DNA of 64,000 nt from Nitrosomonas sp. Is79A3 (lineage in GTDB: Bacteria > Pseudomonadota > Gammaproteobacteria > Burkholderiales > Nitrosomonadaceae). Below are positions 7,383-16,441 of this stretch, piece by piece. A program made the position numbers and the translations under genes. The notes under the pieces are model-generated. The model saw nothing but the letters and a program-made list of their open reading frames with translations, had not been told where the DNA came from and searched no databases. The DNA lies in assembly GCF_000219585.1 (NCBI RefSeq), contig NC_015731.1:1674001-1738000 (forward strand), given 5' to 3'. Numbering within the stretch: the first letter of the stretch is position 1; each line of letters begins with the position of its first letter.

Positions 7383-8810
7383 TTACTTCAGCGATAGAAG
7401 CGTGGCATATTGGTCAAGCAATGATTTTGGATCATGGTAAGGTGATGATGTATCTTTACTTGGGCTTTGATTAAAACAAACAAACTGAATATATTCAGCT
7501 GATTGTTGTGACATCTCCGGATACCATGTCTGAATTTCAAACAATTTGAGTGTAGCTTCCGACATGAGGTAATAGATCGGTCTGCGGTTGACATTAAAAT
7601 GTGATTTTGCAAGTGTATAAATACCATCCCGGAGTTCTTGAGGTTCAGGGGGATATTGATCCGATTTATGCAAATCTTTGTAAATCGGTGCTAGCAGCTG
7701 CATTTCGGTTGCGTTGGGTGAAATACTATCAAATAGTGCCATTTCATCGTTACCATTTGCCGGTTGCGCAATTCCTTTGGAATCTAATTTAAATCTGGCC
7801 TGCTGTAACAGGCTTCGAGAGACAATGACTTCAACATACGGAGGATGCATTAACGAGTATCTGCGACTTATACTTTTGTTGGACAATTGCTTCATCTTCA
7901 ATTGATGATTGAACCACCAATTGGAATCGACACTGTTGATCAGCAGCCAACCGCCAATCTGAGTTGCTTGAAAATGACATTCTCCCCATTGCTCCGGGTT
8001 GGAAAATTTTAATTTTTCTCGTTTGTCTTGTATGACGCGAGTTAAAACAGCAATAGCATTTTCGAGTTCGCTTTCGTCTACCCAATGTTGCGCAATATCA
8101 TTTGCCGTTATCCCTGGCGCTAAGCCGATTTCACGTGCTAACTTATCGATTGCCACAAAATTGGTTTTTAGAATCTCAGTCACTTCCCTTTTGATCGTAC
8201 TATGCAGTAATTCTTTTTCTTCTGCGACTGCTGAGTGTATAGCGGCCCGGTTGGCAATAAGGTAATCGCCAAGTATTTTGTCTTTATCGCCGTGCTCCAA
8301 CGATGGGTGAAGTTTATCCAAATACGGTGAAATGACGTTTTTCCAAACGGTTTCGATTTGTTGCCACGCAGCTTCAGGATCGGTATTGAGTAGGCGTGCC
8401 AGTTCGTCACGGATAGCTTTGTTTTCTTCCCAGTATTTTTTTGCATTCGTCCATTGATATGCATTCATATTTTCTGTGACCCGGATCGGATGGATAAAAC
8501 GCCGATCAAGGTCAGCCCATTGGTCGATGGTGACCAGCTCATACAGCGTATAAGCAGATTCGAAGTAATCGAGTGTAAGGAATATGAAAATGCAGCGAGC
8601 GGAAGCCAATTCATCCATAAAAGCTTTGATGCTTTCACCTGGCTTGATTTCCTGATTGTCATAAACAAATTTGATATTTTGATCCGAGCAATGCTTTTCA
8701 AGCAATTCGAGTGCTGTTGCATTGTGTGTATTTCTCTGGCGATAGGATAGGTAGGCTGTTATTGGAATTTGGTTTGCCGATTTACTGGTCGAGTTGTTTT
8801 GTTCAGTCAT
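7383..8810 (-). CDS. TIR-domain protein, putative NADase effector
   Basis: 475 aa. Residues about 16-110 look like a TIR domain: ITAYLSYRQRN as the first strand, FVYDNQEIKPGESI, then FIFLTLDYFESAYTLYEL, where the last glutamate matches the catalytic position of NAD-cleaving TIRs. The remaining 360 residues are mostly helical and unrecognised; VAEEKELLHSTIKREVTEIL could form a coiled coil. The gene precedes the MoxR ATPase by 13 bp and is part of the same transcription unit. A signalling or abortive-infection role is inferred from domain and context. Confidence 0.78.
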   Translation of the reverse strand: MTEQNNSTSKSANQIPITAYLSYRQRNTHNATALELLEKHCSDQNIKFVYDNQEIKPGESIKAFMDELASARCIFIFLTLDYFESAYTLYELVTIDQWADLDRRFIHPIRVTENMNAYQWTNAKKYWEENKAIRDELARLLNTDPEAAWQQIETVWKNVISPYLDKLHPSLEHGDKDKILGDYLIANRAAIHSAVAEEKELLHSTIKREVTEILKTNFVAIDKLAREIGLAPGITANDIAQHWVDESELENAIAVLTRVIQDKREKLKFSNPEQWGECHFQATQIGGWLLINSVDSNWWFNHQLKMKQLSNKSISRRYSLMHPPYVEVIVSRSLLQQARFKLDSKGIAQPANGNDEMALFDSISPNATEMQLLAPIYKDLHKSDQYPPEPQELRDGIYTLAKSHFNVNRRPIYYLMSEATLKLFEIQTWYPEMSQQSAEYIQFVCFNQSPSKDTSSPYHDPKSLLDQYATLLSLK

Positions 8811-8875
8811 TGCATAGTTAATTGAAATTATTTTATCTGGCTGTGACGAGCGGCGGATCGGGATATTGGATTGAT

Positions 8876-9211
8876 CTACCGATGAGCCTGTTTCAATCGG
8901 TTACTGGTGAGCTGCTCGATATCTGCGTGCTTTACTTGCGGAATACCTGCTTGGCGAGCTAACCATAAGTCGTAAGCAGCTTGTTGTGCTACCCAGAGAT
9001 CAGCGCTTCCGCCATTTTCCACTCCTAACCAGCTTTCCAACCGCAATGCCATTTCGGGAGATAGGGCAGCGCGTTCGTTGAGAACGCGCGACAAAGCAGC
9101 GCGGCTAACGTTCAGTTGCTCGGCTGCTTTGGTGATCGATAATCCGAGTGCAGGGAGTACATCTTCTCTTAAAGTTTCGCCGGGGTGTGGCGGGTTATGC
9201 ATTTTGCTCAT
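8876..9211 (-). CDS. higA: HigA-family antitoxin (XRE helix-turn-helix)
   Basis: 111 aa, beginning [19 protein letters not shown], the hallmark of HigA/VapI antitoxins, followed by a helix-turn-helix ([20 protein letters not shown]) and [16 protein letters not shown]. It neutralises the HigB toxin and represses its own operon. It lies 12 bp downstream of higB. It ends 65 bp before the TIR gene and is co-oriented with that island, so it may share transcription with it. Confidence 0.92.
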   Translation of the reverse strand: MSKMHNPPHPGETLREDVLPALGLSITKAAEQLNVSRAALSRVLNERAALSPEMALRLESWLGVENGGSADLWVAQQAAYDLWLARQAGIPQVKHADIEQLTSNRLKQAHR

Positions 9212-9223
9212 ATTGAATATTTC

Positions 9224-9502
9224 CTAGTGATAATCTTGATAGTCAACCAGAATAGCGTCTTCGTCCTCGAAAGCAAAAGTCATTCGCCAATTACCGTTTA
9301 CTGTTATCGAGTAATGACCGGCAAGCTTGCCGCTTAAGGCATGTAATTCCCAACCTGGAATATTCATATCGTTTGTGCTTTTAGCAAGATCAAGTCTTAT
9401 TAATTGCCTTCTTAATTTTGCCGAATGGTGTGGCTGAATTCCAGATAAACTGCCAGTGGTAAAGAAAGCGTGAAGCCCTTTATGTTTGAAAGTCTTTATC
9501 AT
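9224..9502 (-). CDS. higB: HigB-family toxin (RelE superfamily mRNA interferase)
   Basis: 92 aa with the HigB/RelE pattern: IKTFKHKGLHAFF at the start, AKLRRQLIRLDLA, PGWELHALSGKLAGHYSI, and VNGNWRMTFAFE near the end. Toxins of this family cleave ribosome-bound mRNA. It precedes its antitoxin, the usual higBA order. Both genes appear intact. Confidence 0.92.
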   Translation of the reverse strand: MIKTFKHKGLHAFFTTGSLSGIQPHHSAKLRRQLIRLDLAKSTNDMNIPGWELHALSGKLAGHYSITVNGNWRMTFAFEDEDAILVDYQDYH

Positions 9503-9586
9503 ACCGGATTGTATACCGTAGCGTTACAGGTCGCAATTGATGCCGCACAAACCCATAATCATTCAATTTAACTTGGCTTTTAACTG

Positions 9587-10771
9587 TTACAAACGCTCCA
9601 GCAAAATCTGCCTAATTTCTTCATCATTCAGAACGATGGGATTGGTTTTCATGCTGCTGCCACGGCAATTGGCGATGACTTTAACGAATGCGGTTTCTTG
9701 CAAACCGTAATGCGCTAGGCGTGGTAAAGCAAGTTCGTCGATCCAAGCTGTCAGCAGGTCGATCAAAGCAGTAAAAGCGGCTGCCGATTTTGAGAAATTT
9801 TTTTGGCAGAGAATTTCAGCGACCTGTACGTATTTTGCCAGCGCTTTGTTGTTCGGTTCCCGCGCCAGCATGCTGTGAATATTGATTCGCGTAGCCGAGG
9901 CGACCAGGGTGCCGCAGACGGCACCGTGCGGGATCGGGTAAAAAGCGCCTAATGGGGATGCCAGGCCATGTACCGAACCCAGGCCAACTTGTGCCAGTGT
10001 GATGCCGGAGAGCAGGGCGGCGTAAGCCATTTTTTCGCGGTGTTGTTCAAGCTCTCCTTCTTGGCGAAAGAGCGGGATCAGCGCGTCACGGGCGGCTTGC
10101 AGGCCGCTGATCGCCAAGGCATCGGTGAATGCATTGGATTTGAGGGAAACATACGATTCCAGCAGTTGCGTTAATGCGTCCATGCCGTTGGCGGCGATTA
10201 CACTGGGCGGGCAACTGGCGAGTAAATCCGGATCGACAATGGCATACTCGGCAACCAGTTTGTCATGGCGGAAAGATTTTTTAAAACCTTGCTCGCCTTG
10301 CACGCTGAGCACAGCATTTTTGGTCGCTTCGCTGCCGGTACCGGCGGTAGTTGGCACGGCGATGAATGGTATAGACGGTCCTTCGTAGGGCAGTTCCGGG
10401 CCGACACCTTCGAGATAATCCATCACGGAGCGCTGTACTTTCAGTAATCCGGCAATCGCTTTGGCGGCATCGAGTGCACTGCCGCCACCGATGCCGACCA
10501 CGGCATCAAAAGTGTCATTGGCATAAATTTTGACGAGATCATCGATCAGAACGGGGGAGGGTTCGTCGGCGACCATGCACTGCTGCCAACGGATTGAACG
10601 TTGCTGGAGTTGATCGATAAAAGGCTGCCAGTGACTGGAGTCAATAAAAGATCGCGATCCTGTTACCAGTAGGATACGCGAACCATAGCTGGCAATAATA
10701 TCCGGCAATTTTTTTAATACCCCCGCGCCAAATTCGATGCGCGGCAACCGGGCGATGGAGAAATTGAACAT
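9587..10771 (-). CDS. Iron-containing alcohol dehydrogenase
   Basis: 394 aa, typical length for group III metal-dependent alcohol dehydrogenases. The dinucleotide-binding motif GIGGGSALDAAKA is near residue 95. PTTAGTGSEATKNAV follows, and metal ligands sit in NGMDALTQLLE and in VHGLASPLGAFYPIPHG. Such enzymes reduce aldehydes or oxidise alcohols with NAD(P)H; the substrate cannot be told from sequence. Its ATG overlaps the stop codon of the upstream ABM-domain gene, so the two are co-translated and may handle one small reactive metabolite. Confidence 0.88.
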   Translation of the reverse strand: MFNFSIARLPRIEFGAGVLKKLPDIIASYGSRILLVTGSRSFIDSSHWQPFIDQLQQRSIRWQQCMVADEPSPVLIDDLVKIYANDTFDAVVGIGGGSALDAAKAIAGLLKVQRSVMDYLEGVGPELPYEGPSIPFIAVPTTAGTGSEATKNAVLSVQGEQGFKKSFRHDKLVAEYAIVDPDLLASCPPSVIAANGMDALTQLLESYVSLKSNAFTDALAISGLQAARDALIPLFRQEGELEQHREKMAYAALLSGITLAQVGLGSVHGLASPLGAFYPIPHGAVCGTLVASATRINIHSMLAREPNNKALAKYVQVAEILCQKNFSKSAAAFTALIDLLTAWIDELALPRLAHYGLQETAFVKVIANCRGSSMKTNPIVLNDEEIRQILLERL

Positions 10772-11073
10772 CAGTTGTTTACGATTGGATACAAACCGTC
10801 ATAGACGATGCCTTTGCGCGGTTCAACCATCCAATCCGCCACGGTATTGCGCCATGCCAGATAATGCGCAGTTTCTTTATGCGCAGCGGCGTCCCGTTGG
10901 GTTTTATAGGCTTCGTAAAATACAAACTTTGCCGGATCATCTGCGGACTGCAAAATATCAAAACGAACGTTACCCGCTTCGCGAATGGAGTTTTCGTGGT
11001 TTAACCGGCAGGCTTCCTTGAATGCTTCCACTTTTTCCGGTTTGACTGAGGCATAGACAATAGTTACATACAT
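10771..11073 (-). CDS. ABM-domain protein (antibiotic biosynthesis monooxygenase / LsrG-like)
   Basis: 100 aa from the ATG at 11073, which has AAGGATT about 8 nt upstream; a longer frame starts at 11091. The sequence YVTIVYASVKPEKVEAFKEA at the start and RFDILQSADDPAKFVFYEAY are typical of the dimeric ferredoxin-like ABM fold. ETAHYLAWRNTVADWM follows. The family includes quinol monooxygenases and LsrG. The stop overlaps the start of the alcohol dehydrogenase, which suggests a joint role in detoxification. Confidence 0.82.
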   Translation of the reverse strand: MYVTIVYASVKPEKVEAFKEACRLNHENSIREAGNVRFDILQSADDPAKFVFYEAYKTQRDAAAHKETAHYLAWRNTVADWMVEPRKGIVYDGLYPIVNN

Positions 11074-11385
11074 GATCTGAATCCTTAACAAATCTATTGG
11101 AGTTTAAGGCTCTGCAATTTGCTGCTGCGTGCTTTGTTGCTGGGCTGTATTTTACTATCAAACAGCATCAGTTTTTTCAACCATTGCGGTATCGTTGCAT
11201 TCCAAGCATGAAATTTAAATTAATCATAGGTAAATTCCCTGGCTCAGCGCGGGAATTTCCAGAGATTTTGCCGTTTCTGCGATCGTTGTAACGTTCTCGT
11301 CCCAATCACGAGACGAAGAGTCAAAGAGGAATGAGTGCCAATGTTTGAGTGTTACGTACGGGGATTGTATCAATCATGAAGCATT

Positions 11386-11501
11386 TGTTCTGAAATGGTG
11401 AAAGAAACTGCTATTTGGCAAGTTCAGGAATTCTATAGGGGAGAAGTGTTGCACGATCTGGTAAATCAGAAGGAAAGCGCGATTGTAGAAGGCCATTTGA
11501 T
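11386..11501 (+). pseudogene. IS200/IS605-type transposase remnant, left part
   Basis: Plus-strand reading gives FYRGEVLHDLVNQKES then AIVEGHLM, close to the segment that precedes the HUH motif in IS200-like transposases. No N-terminus is found: an in-frame stop lies just upstream. The remnant is cut by the ISAs1 element whose 8-bp target duplication falls here, and continues at 12707. The rest of the gap from 11074 to 11385 holds nothing that I recognise. Confidence 0.5.
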
Positions 11502-12706
11502 GCAGGGCAATCGGGCTTAAATTACTCCAATAATGCGGAGCAAATAATCATTATTCCAACCGGCCTTTAATCGTTTTATTTTTACACCGACTTTTGATAT
11601 TTTTTCTTTATTTATCAGGTTTAAAGCAATATGTCTGATAGTGGCAAGATTGGCTGCACTATGGCCTTTGCGTGTCCGGTTGCTATCTTCATCAAAAGCA
11701 ATATCAAGCACCCAATGTAAATTGTTCTCGATAGCCCAATGAGCGCGAACAGCATGTTCCAGTTTAGCCGGATTATTGGCGCTCAGACTACTGATGAAAT
11801 AACGCGTTTCCCCGGTGATTCTATTTTCTGATTCTCTTGTTGCTGTAACCGCAATGATACTTTGTAGTCCTGCCCAAGCATGACGTTCTTTTAACCATGC
11901 GATCTCATCTGTCACACAGATAGTACGTGTTTCAATGCGTCCATGATCCCCATCAACAGTCACCATGGCGGCTTCAGGCGATAACTGCGAGGTAAAATAC
12001 GTGGCAACATCTTCATGTAAGTTACCCTGGTTGCCCTTCAGGCTCAAGACATAATCGCCACCTTGTTGAATAATCTGCTGAGCAATTCTTTTCTGGCAAC
12101 CCATGGCATCAACTGTAATCACACTTCCTGCAATATTCAGTCGCGATAACAGCTTGGGAATGGCCGTAATTTCATTGGATTTATTGTCCACTTTAACCTG
12201 ACCCAAGACCAGGCTATTGTGCTGCGCCCATGCACTGACCATATGGATAGCTGCCTTTCTTGAAGCCTTATCAATGCTACGCCTTAAGCATTTACCATCA
12301 ATTGCAATGACTTCTCCTTCAGTCAGACTGGCTAAGTCAGACACCCAGTTGGAAAAACACTCGCCAAACTGTTCATTGTCTATCGCTGCAAAAACATCTC
12401 CAAAGGTATCATGCGCGGGTATCCCATGCTGCAAACCAAGCAATTTAGTGAACCAGTCTATCTTGGCTTTGCCAAATTCTTCAATAGCCACCCAATTGTC
12501 CGCCCCACAGATAACAGCGCATAAGGCGATAAAAAATATATCCTGTAACTGGTGTTTCTTTTGCCTGTCTACTCTCGGGTCTTCAATGCTTGAAAAGTGA
12601 TGGATAATTGACGCTATCGGTTTCTCTATCATTTGAAATCAAAATGATAAAGCTAATACCTCATCTTGTTTCTGTTTTCAAGCCTCTTTTAGCCCGATTG
12701 CCCTGC
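11502..12706 (-). mobile_element. ISAs1-family insertion sequence, complete
   Basis: 1205 bp. The ends are near-perfect inverted repeats: GCAGGGCAATCGGGCTTAAA on the left and GCAGGGCAATCGGGCTAAAA inverted on the right. The flanks repeat CATTTGAT (11494-11501 and 12707-12714), an 8-bp target duplication. It was inserted into a decayed IS200-like gene. Confidence 0.92.
11517..12632 (-). CDS. ISAs1-family DDE transposase
   Basis: 371 aa, full length and intact. Family motifs: FSSIEDPRVDRQKKH at the start, VIAIDGKCLRRS (first D), VITVDAMGCQKRIA (second D) and HWAIENNLHWVLDIAF (E), then FDEDSNRTRKGHSAANLA. It fills the element, ending 15 bp from its left terminus. Nothing suggests loss of function. 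Confidence 0.94.
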   Translation of the reverse strand: MIEKPIASIIHHFSSIEDPRVDRQKKHQLQDIFFIALCAVICGADNWVAIEEFGKAKIDWFTKLLGLQHGIPAHDTFGDVFAAIDNEQFGECFSNWVSDLASLTEGEVIAIDGKCLRRSIDKASRKAAIHMVSAWAQHNSLVLGQVKVDNKSNEITAIPKLLSRLNIAGSVITVDAMGCQKRIAQQIIQQGGDYVLSLKGNQGNLHEDVATYFTSQLSPEAAMVTVDGDHGRIETRTICVTDEIAWLKERHAWAGLQSIIAVTATRESENRITGETRYFISSLSANNPAKLEHAVRAHWAIENNLHWVLDIAFDEDSNRTRKGHSAANLATIRHIALNLINKEKISKVGVKIKRLKAGWNNDYLLRIIGVI

Positions 12707-12756
12707 CATTTGATGGTGGGTACATTCATATGTGCATCAGTACGAGATAAACTACC
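12707..12756 (+). pseudogene. IS200/IS605-type transposase remnant, right part
   Basis: Directly after the ISAs1 right end, one plus-strand frame reads YIHMCIST and then stops, resembling the HUH motif DHIHMCIS of IS200 transposases. It is out of frame with the left part, so the gene was already decayed or was damaged afterwards. Confidence 0.45.
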
Positions 12757-12783
12757 CGGCGGCAAGCTGTCGGGTAGTTTATC
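12746..12783. repeat. Strong hairpin, 13-bp perfect stem
   Basis: The arms GATAAACTACCCG and CGGGTAGTTTATC pair perfectly around a 12-nt loop. No T-run follows, so it is not an obvious terminator. IS200/IS605 elements carry subterminal hairpins, so this could be the right-end hairpin of the decayed element. Confidence 0.6.
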
Positions 12784-12838
12784 TGTCGCTAATCAAAATT
12801 CAGAAACGGTAACGCTCTGAATAAAGGAGAAAGCGTTT

Positions 12839-13411
12839 TTACTTCTTGATACTCATTTCGTTGAGGACTTTTTTTACGCCAGCGATTTTTCCTGCAAGCT
12901 CGATCGCCCGGTCAATCTGAGCTTGGTTTTCAACAAATCCACTGAGTTGAACTTCCCCATCTTGTGTCACTACACTGATATCGGAGCTGTCGACGATTGA
13001 ATCGCTGAAGAGCGAAGCTTTTACCTTAGTCGTAATGACGCTGTCATTAATTTTGTCGCCTACACTGGTATCTTTGGTCTCTATGTCCATTTTGTTATGG
13101 ACCTGTTTGACGCCTTCTACCTGTCGCGCAATCACGAGGGCACGGTCGATTTGACTTTGATTGTGCACAAAACCGCTCAGCTGTACTTCACCTTTGCGGG
13201 TTTCAACTTTGATATCCAAGCTTTCCAGGCCGGTGTCTTTAAGCAGGGCGGATTTTACTTTTGTGGTGATGACGCTGTCGTTGATTCCTGTTCCCACTGA
13301 GGTGTCGGGCTTAGTCTGATGCTCCTGGTGTTTTTCCTGTCCATAGGCTGCGCTGGACAAGCAGACGGCAAACGAGATAGTTAGGACAATGAATTTATTT
13401 TTGATATTCAT
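12839..13411 (-). CDS. Periplasmic protein with two BON domains (OsmY-like)
   Basis: About 190 aa from the ATG at 13411, preceded by GGAG; a longer frame to 13468 adds no useful sequence. A signal peptide is visible (KNKFIVLTISFAVCLSSAAYG). Two BON repeats follow, each starting GxxINDSVITTKVK and containing GEVQLSGFV. BON domains bind phospholipid or peptidoglycan surfaces and are typical of osmotic-stress proteins. The nearby CsbD gene on the same strand points to the same stress response. Confidence 0.88.
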   Translation of the reverse strand: MNIKNKFIVLTISFAVCLSSAAYGQEKHQEHQTKPDTSVGTGINDSVITTKVKSALLKDTGLESLDIKVETRKGEVQLSGFVHNQSQIDRALVIARQVEGVKQVHNKMDIETKDTSVGDKINDSVITTKVKASLFSDSIVDSSDISVVTQDGEVQLSGFVENQAQIDRAIELAGKIAGVKKVLNEMSIKK

Positions 13412-13689
13412 GATTTTTTCTCCAGAATTGAATAAACTGCTCATGACTCCAGACTGACAGATCAGCATGATGTTAGAGCAAAGCGATTATTGATTAGGAC
13501 GATGGTGCTTACAGTGTTGTGTGTGGTAATGAAAGCTTGGAAGCAGGCATCTGCCGAGATACTGCACTCGATATCCGAGGAATCAGTTGTAAACTTTCCC
13601 TGAAGACGAAGCAGAAATGCACTATCGATACTTTATGCGGTATTGCCGCGCATACTAAAACATCCTTGATGTATGCGCGACTGGTAGTG

Positions 13690-13863
13690 CTATGCTTTCT
13701 TGACGGTTTCTTTCAAGTCGCCAACACCTTTTTGTATTTTTCCTTCGACCTGCTTCTCCAGTCCTTTGGCTTGCTGCTCTTTGCTGCCAACCAGTTTACC
13801 GGCTTCTTCCTGAATTTTTCCAGCGATGTCTTTTGCTTCGCCTTTCACTTGATCTTTATTCAT
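13690..13863 (-). CDS. CsbD-family stress protein
   Basis: A short gene of 57 aa starting MNKDQVKGEAKDIAGKIQ and ending DLKETVKKA. The repeated KGxxK...GK pattern (GKIQEEAGKLVG, GKIQKGVGDL) is that of CsbD proteins, small hydrophilic helix-rich proteins induced by general or envelope stress. GAGG lies about 9 nt upstream of the ATG at 13863. It lies near the BON-domain gene on the same strand. Confidence 0.88.
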   Translation of the reverse strand: MNKDQVKGEAKDIAGKIQEEAGKLVGSKEQQAKGLEKQVEGKIQKGVGDLKETVKKA

Positions 13864-14086
13864 GATGAATTCCTCATATTAAGTTGAAACATTTAAAAAC
13901 GAATCGGGTTCGGTTCGTATGCTACGAGTCACATTAATACTCTACGTGTGATGCAACCGATTTTAATGAGAAAGGGATTGCGCTTCTGTGCGCTTGGTAA
14001 CATAGTGTTCAAAATAAATTTTGCTTATGGCGAAGTTGCCTACCATCAGCGCGAAATGGTGAGGTCAAGTGATTCGGGGAAAAATG

Positions 14087-15337
14087 CTAATGGTGTCGTG
14101 CGTGCGACTCGATGCGTTCGATGTGTACCAGCGGAACGAGCAGCCAGATTGCAGCCGTAGCGAGCGTGGAAATGATTACAAGCCAAGTATATGCAAACGG
14201 TCCTTCGCCGAGTTCTGTGTACAAGTGTGCGCCGACATTCTGTGAAGCCAGCGTGCCGAGATTGAAAATTGACATAAGTAATGCAAAGAAGGTCGCTTCT
14301 GCACGTTTGGGGCATGCTCTCGCAGCAAGATCCAGAAATGCCAGAGTAGTGATCATACCGGTGATGCCCCAGATGACATGAATGAACAGTGCGGAAGTTT
14401 CACCGCGATAAGCCAGGTAAGTTAGTAAGGTTATTACCGATAAGCCGATGGCAAAATTGATCAAGTGGCGCAGCGGCATTGCTCGCGACAGAGGTGCATA
14501 AATGAATGCGCCAGCGATACTGGTTGCTGCACCGACTGAGCTTAGGATGCCGATGTATTGCTGGCTGAAGCCGAGCACGTCGGTTTGGTAATAGAGAAAT
14601 GCCGGACCGAAGGACGGGCTGAAATTGAACAAAAAGATAAATCCGGCTACCAGCCACACCGAACGTTCTCCGAATCCTTCCCGCAGTGCTGCCCAGATTT
14701 CCTTGAATCCGTTATTTTTGGGATCTACATGTTTTTCGCGTACGAAAAATACAGTCATCAGCAGTACGATAAAAGGAAATATCGCTGCAACGGCAAAAGC
14801 GGCTTGCAGATTCCTGTACTCGGCAAAATATCCGCCCAACAGTCCCACGATAATTGATGCGGCAGTGACTGCGGTCCATTGCACCGATTGAAATGCTCCG
14901 GTGAGTCCATGCGATTTGCCGTTCTCCACCATCAGCGCATCGGTCAGAACGTCGTTATAGGCGAGACCCAGCCCCATCGTCGTATAGAGAAGGGCAAGTT
15001 CCCAGTAGGTATAATGCGACGAAAACCCGGCAGTCAATCCTGCCATACACGCCAGCGCCGAAGTCAGTAGCAGATAACTTTTGCGCCGCTGGCCGAACAA
15101 TGGCAGAAAATCCGAGATTAATCCGTAGATCGGTTTAATGAACCAAGGAATCGATGCGAGCAGAAAGAAAGTTGCAACATCATCAGCCTCCAAACCATGA
15201 TCTTTGAAGCTAATAGCGATCACCTGGATGGGTAGCGCGGACATGCCCTGAGCGAAGTAGACGATAGCAAATAAGATTGCAAGGCGACGAGCATCTGCAG
15301 TTTTAAATGGATGAAGATGTTGCAGCCAATCTTTCAT
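14087..15337 (-). CDS. BT1/folate-biopterin-type MFS transporter
   Basis: 416 aa with about 12 hydrophobic segments. Family-type motifs include FAQGMSALPIQVI in the first helix, IPWFIKPIYGLISD, FGQRRKSYLLLTS (MFS loop 2-3 type) and YNDVLTDALMVENGKSHGL. This pattern fits the BT1 (folate/biopterin) transporter family also found in cyanobacteria and proteobacteria. The substrate in this organism is unknown. The gene stands alone. Confidence 0.75.
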   Translation of the reverse strand: MKDWLQHLHPFKTADARRLAILFAIVYFAQGMSALPIQVIAISFKDHGLEADDVATFFLLASIPWFIKPIYGLISDFLPLFGQRRKSYLLLTSALACMAGLTAGFSSHYTYWELALLYTTMGLGLAYNDVLTDALMVENGKSHGLTGAFQSVQWTAVTAASIIVGLLGGYFAEYRNLQAAFAVAAIFPFIVLLMTVFFVREKHVDPKNNGFKEIWAALREGFGERSVWLVAGFIFLFNFSPSFGPAFLYYQTDVLGFSQQYIGILSSVGAATSIAGAFIYAPLSRAMPLRHLINFAIGLSVITLLTYLAYRGETSALFIHVIWGITGMITTLAFLDLAARACPKRAEATFFALLMSIFNLGTLASQNVGAHLYTELGEGPFAYTWLVIISTLATAAIWLLVPLVHIERIESHARHH

Positions 15338-16441
15338 GTGTGCGTCATACGGCTAAATGGTGTTGCTTATACTGAAATATTTCATCTTGCTTGACGATGC
15401 GCTGTGCTTCAGTCCAATTCGGCAGTGCTTCAATTGGGAGAAAGTTTGCAAAAGTGTTAACTGAAATCATGATCAGCGGGTTAGTTTGTGGCGATATTAG
15501 TGGATGAGGCAACAACAGGCACACATTTAGGTATACGTTAATCAAGAATAAGATTTCACGTTGCTTTAACCAATTGCGAGAATAACAGTAACAAATTCTA
15601 TCTCTCGGTTGTGCGGTCTGTCTAATTATTATTCGTGCTTGAATGCATCAATCACGAAAATTTACATTTTTTCTTTCTACGAGACCATTTTTGGAATTTC
15701 TGCTTACACGCGAATTCTGTGTGCAAATATCTCAAGCGCAGTGGATGGTTGATTTTCAAAAGTCACTTCCAGAAATATTATAGGCGTTGACTGCCACATA
15801 ATATGATTCTGGAAGGTTTGTACTGAGGCGTTATAACTCAACCATGAGCCGGATTTGTAAGCTGGATTGCATAGGAGAACCCATCTCATAGTTGTTGCAA
15901 TTAAACCGATCAATGCCAGTCTATTTCCAAGCTGCGAAATTTACGGTGAAAATGGTTGTTTGTCAAGTAGTGTGTAGAGAACTGTAATGACTTCACCTAC
16001 TTGTCTCTTTCCATTATGAAGTGTGTCTGAAGGGGCTGCGTATGCCTTGTTAGTCGTAAACATCCAGACGGAGGAATACTTCCAGCATGAAATGTTGTGA
16101 TGCAATGGTAGAATACAAATGAAACATTTTTTAACCAGACCGAATCTGAATTAAGTTCGAATACGCTAATCCATTTCTTCTTTCAGACCCATTTCTAGAC
16201 TGTAAAATACTTTTCTGTGTAACGTAAGTTGGGGTATTTACGTTCAACTCTGTGTTATGGTGAGTCAAAAAATGTTTGTTATTATGTTTGTGGCGTTACA
16301 GATTTAGACTTGAAGTTTTATGCTATTCTAAAAAAAGTATGTAATGAGCTGTATAAATAACTTGTTATACAATGAATTTTCTGGTAATAGTATACGATTT
16401 TTTTTCGCTACGGAATCTGGGATTAAAGAGGAGCCATAAAG
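15338..16441. other. Intergenic region of about 1.1 kb, no confident gene
   Basis: The stretch between the transporter and dksA holds only short open frames. One (15345-15545, minus, 66 aa) is adjacent to the transporter start but has no recognisable domain or clear ribosome-binding site. The half nearer dksA is AT-rich and presumably contains its promoter. I see no RNA gene or repeat here. Confidence 0.5.
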
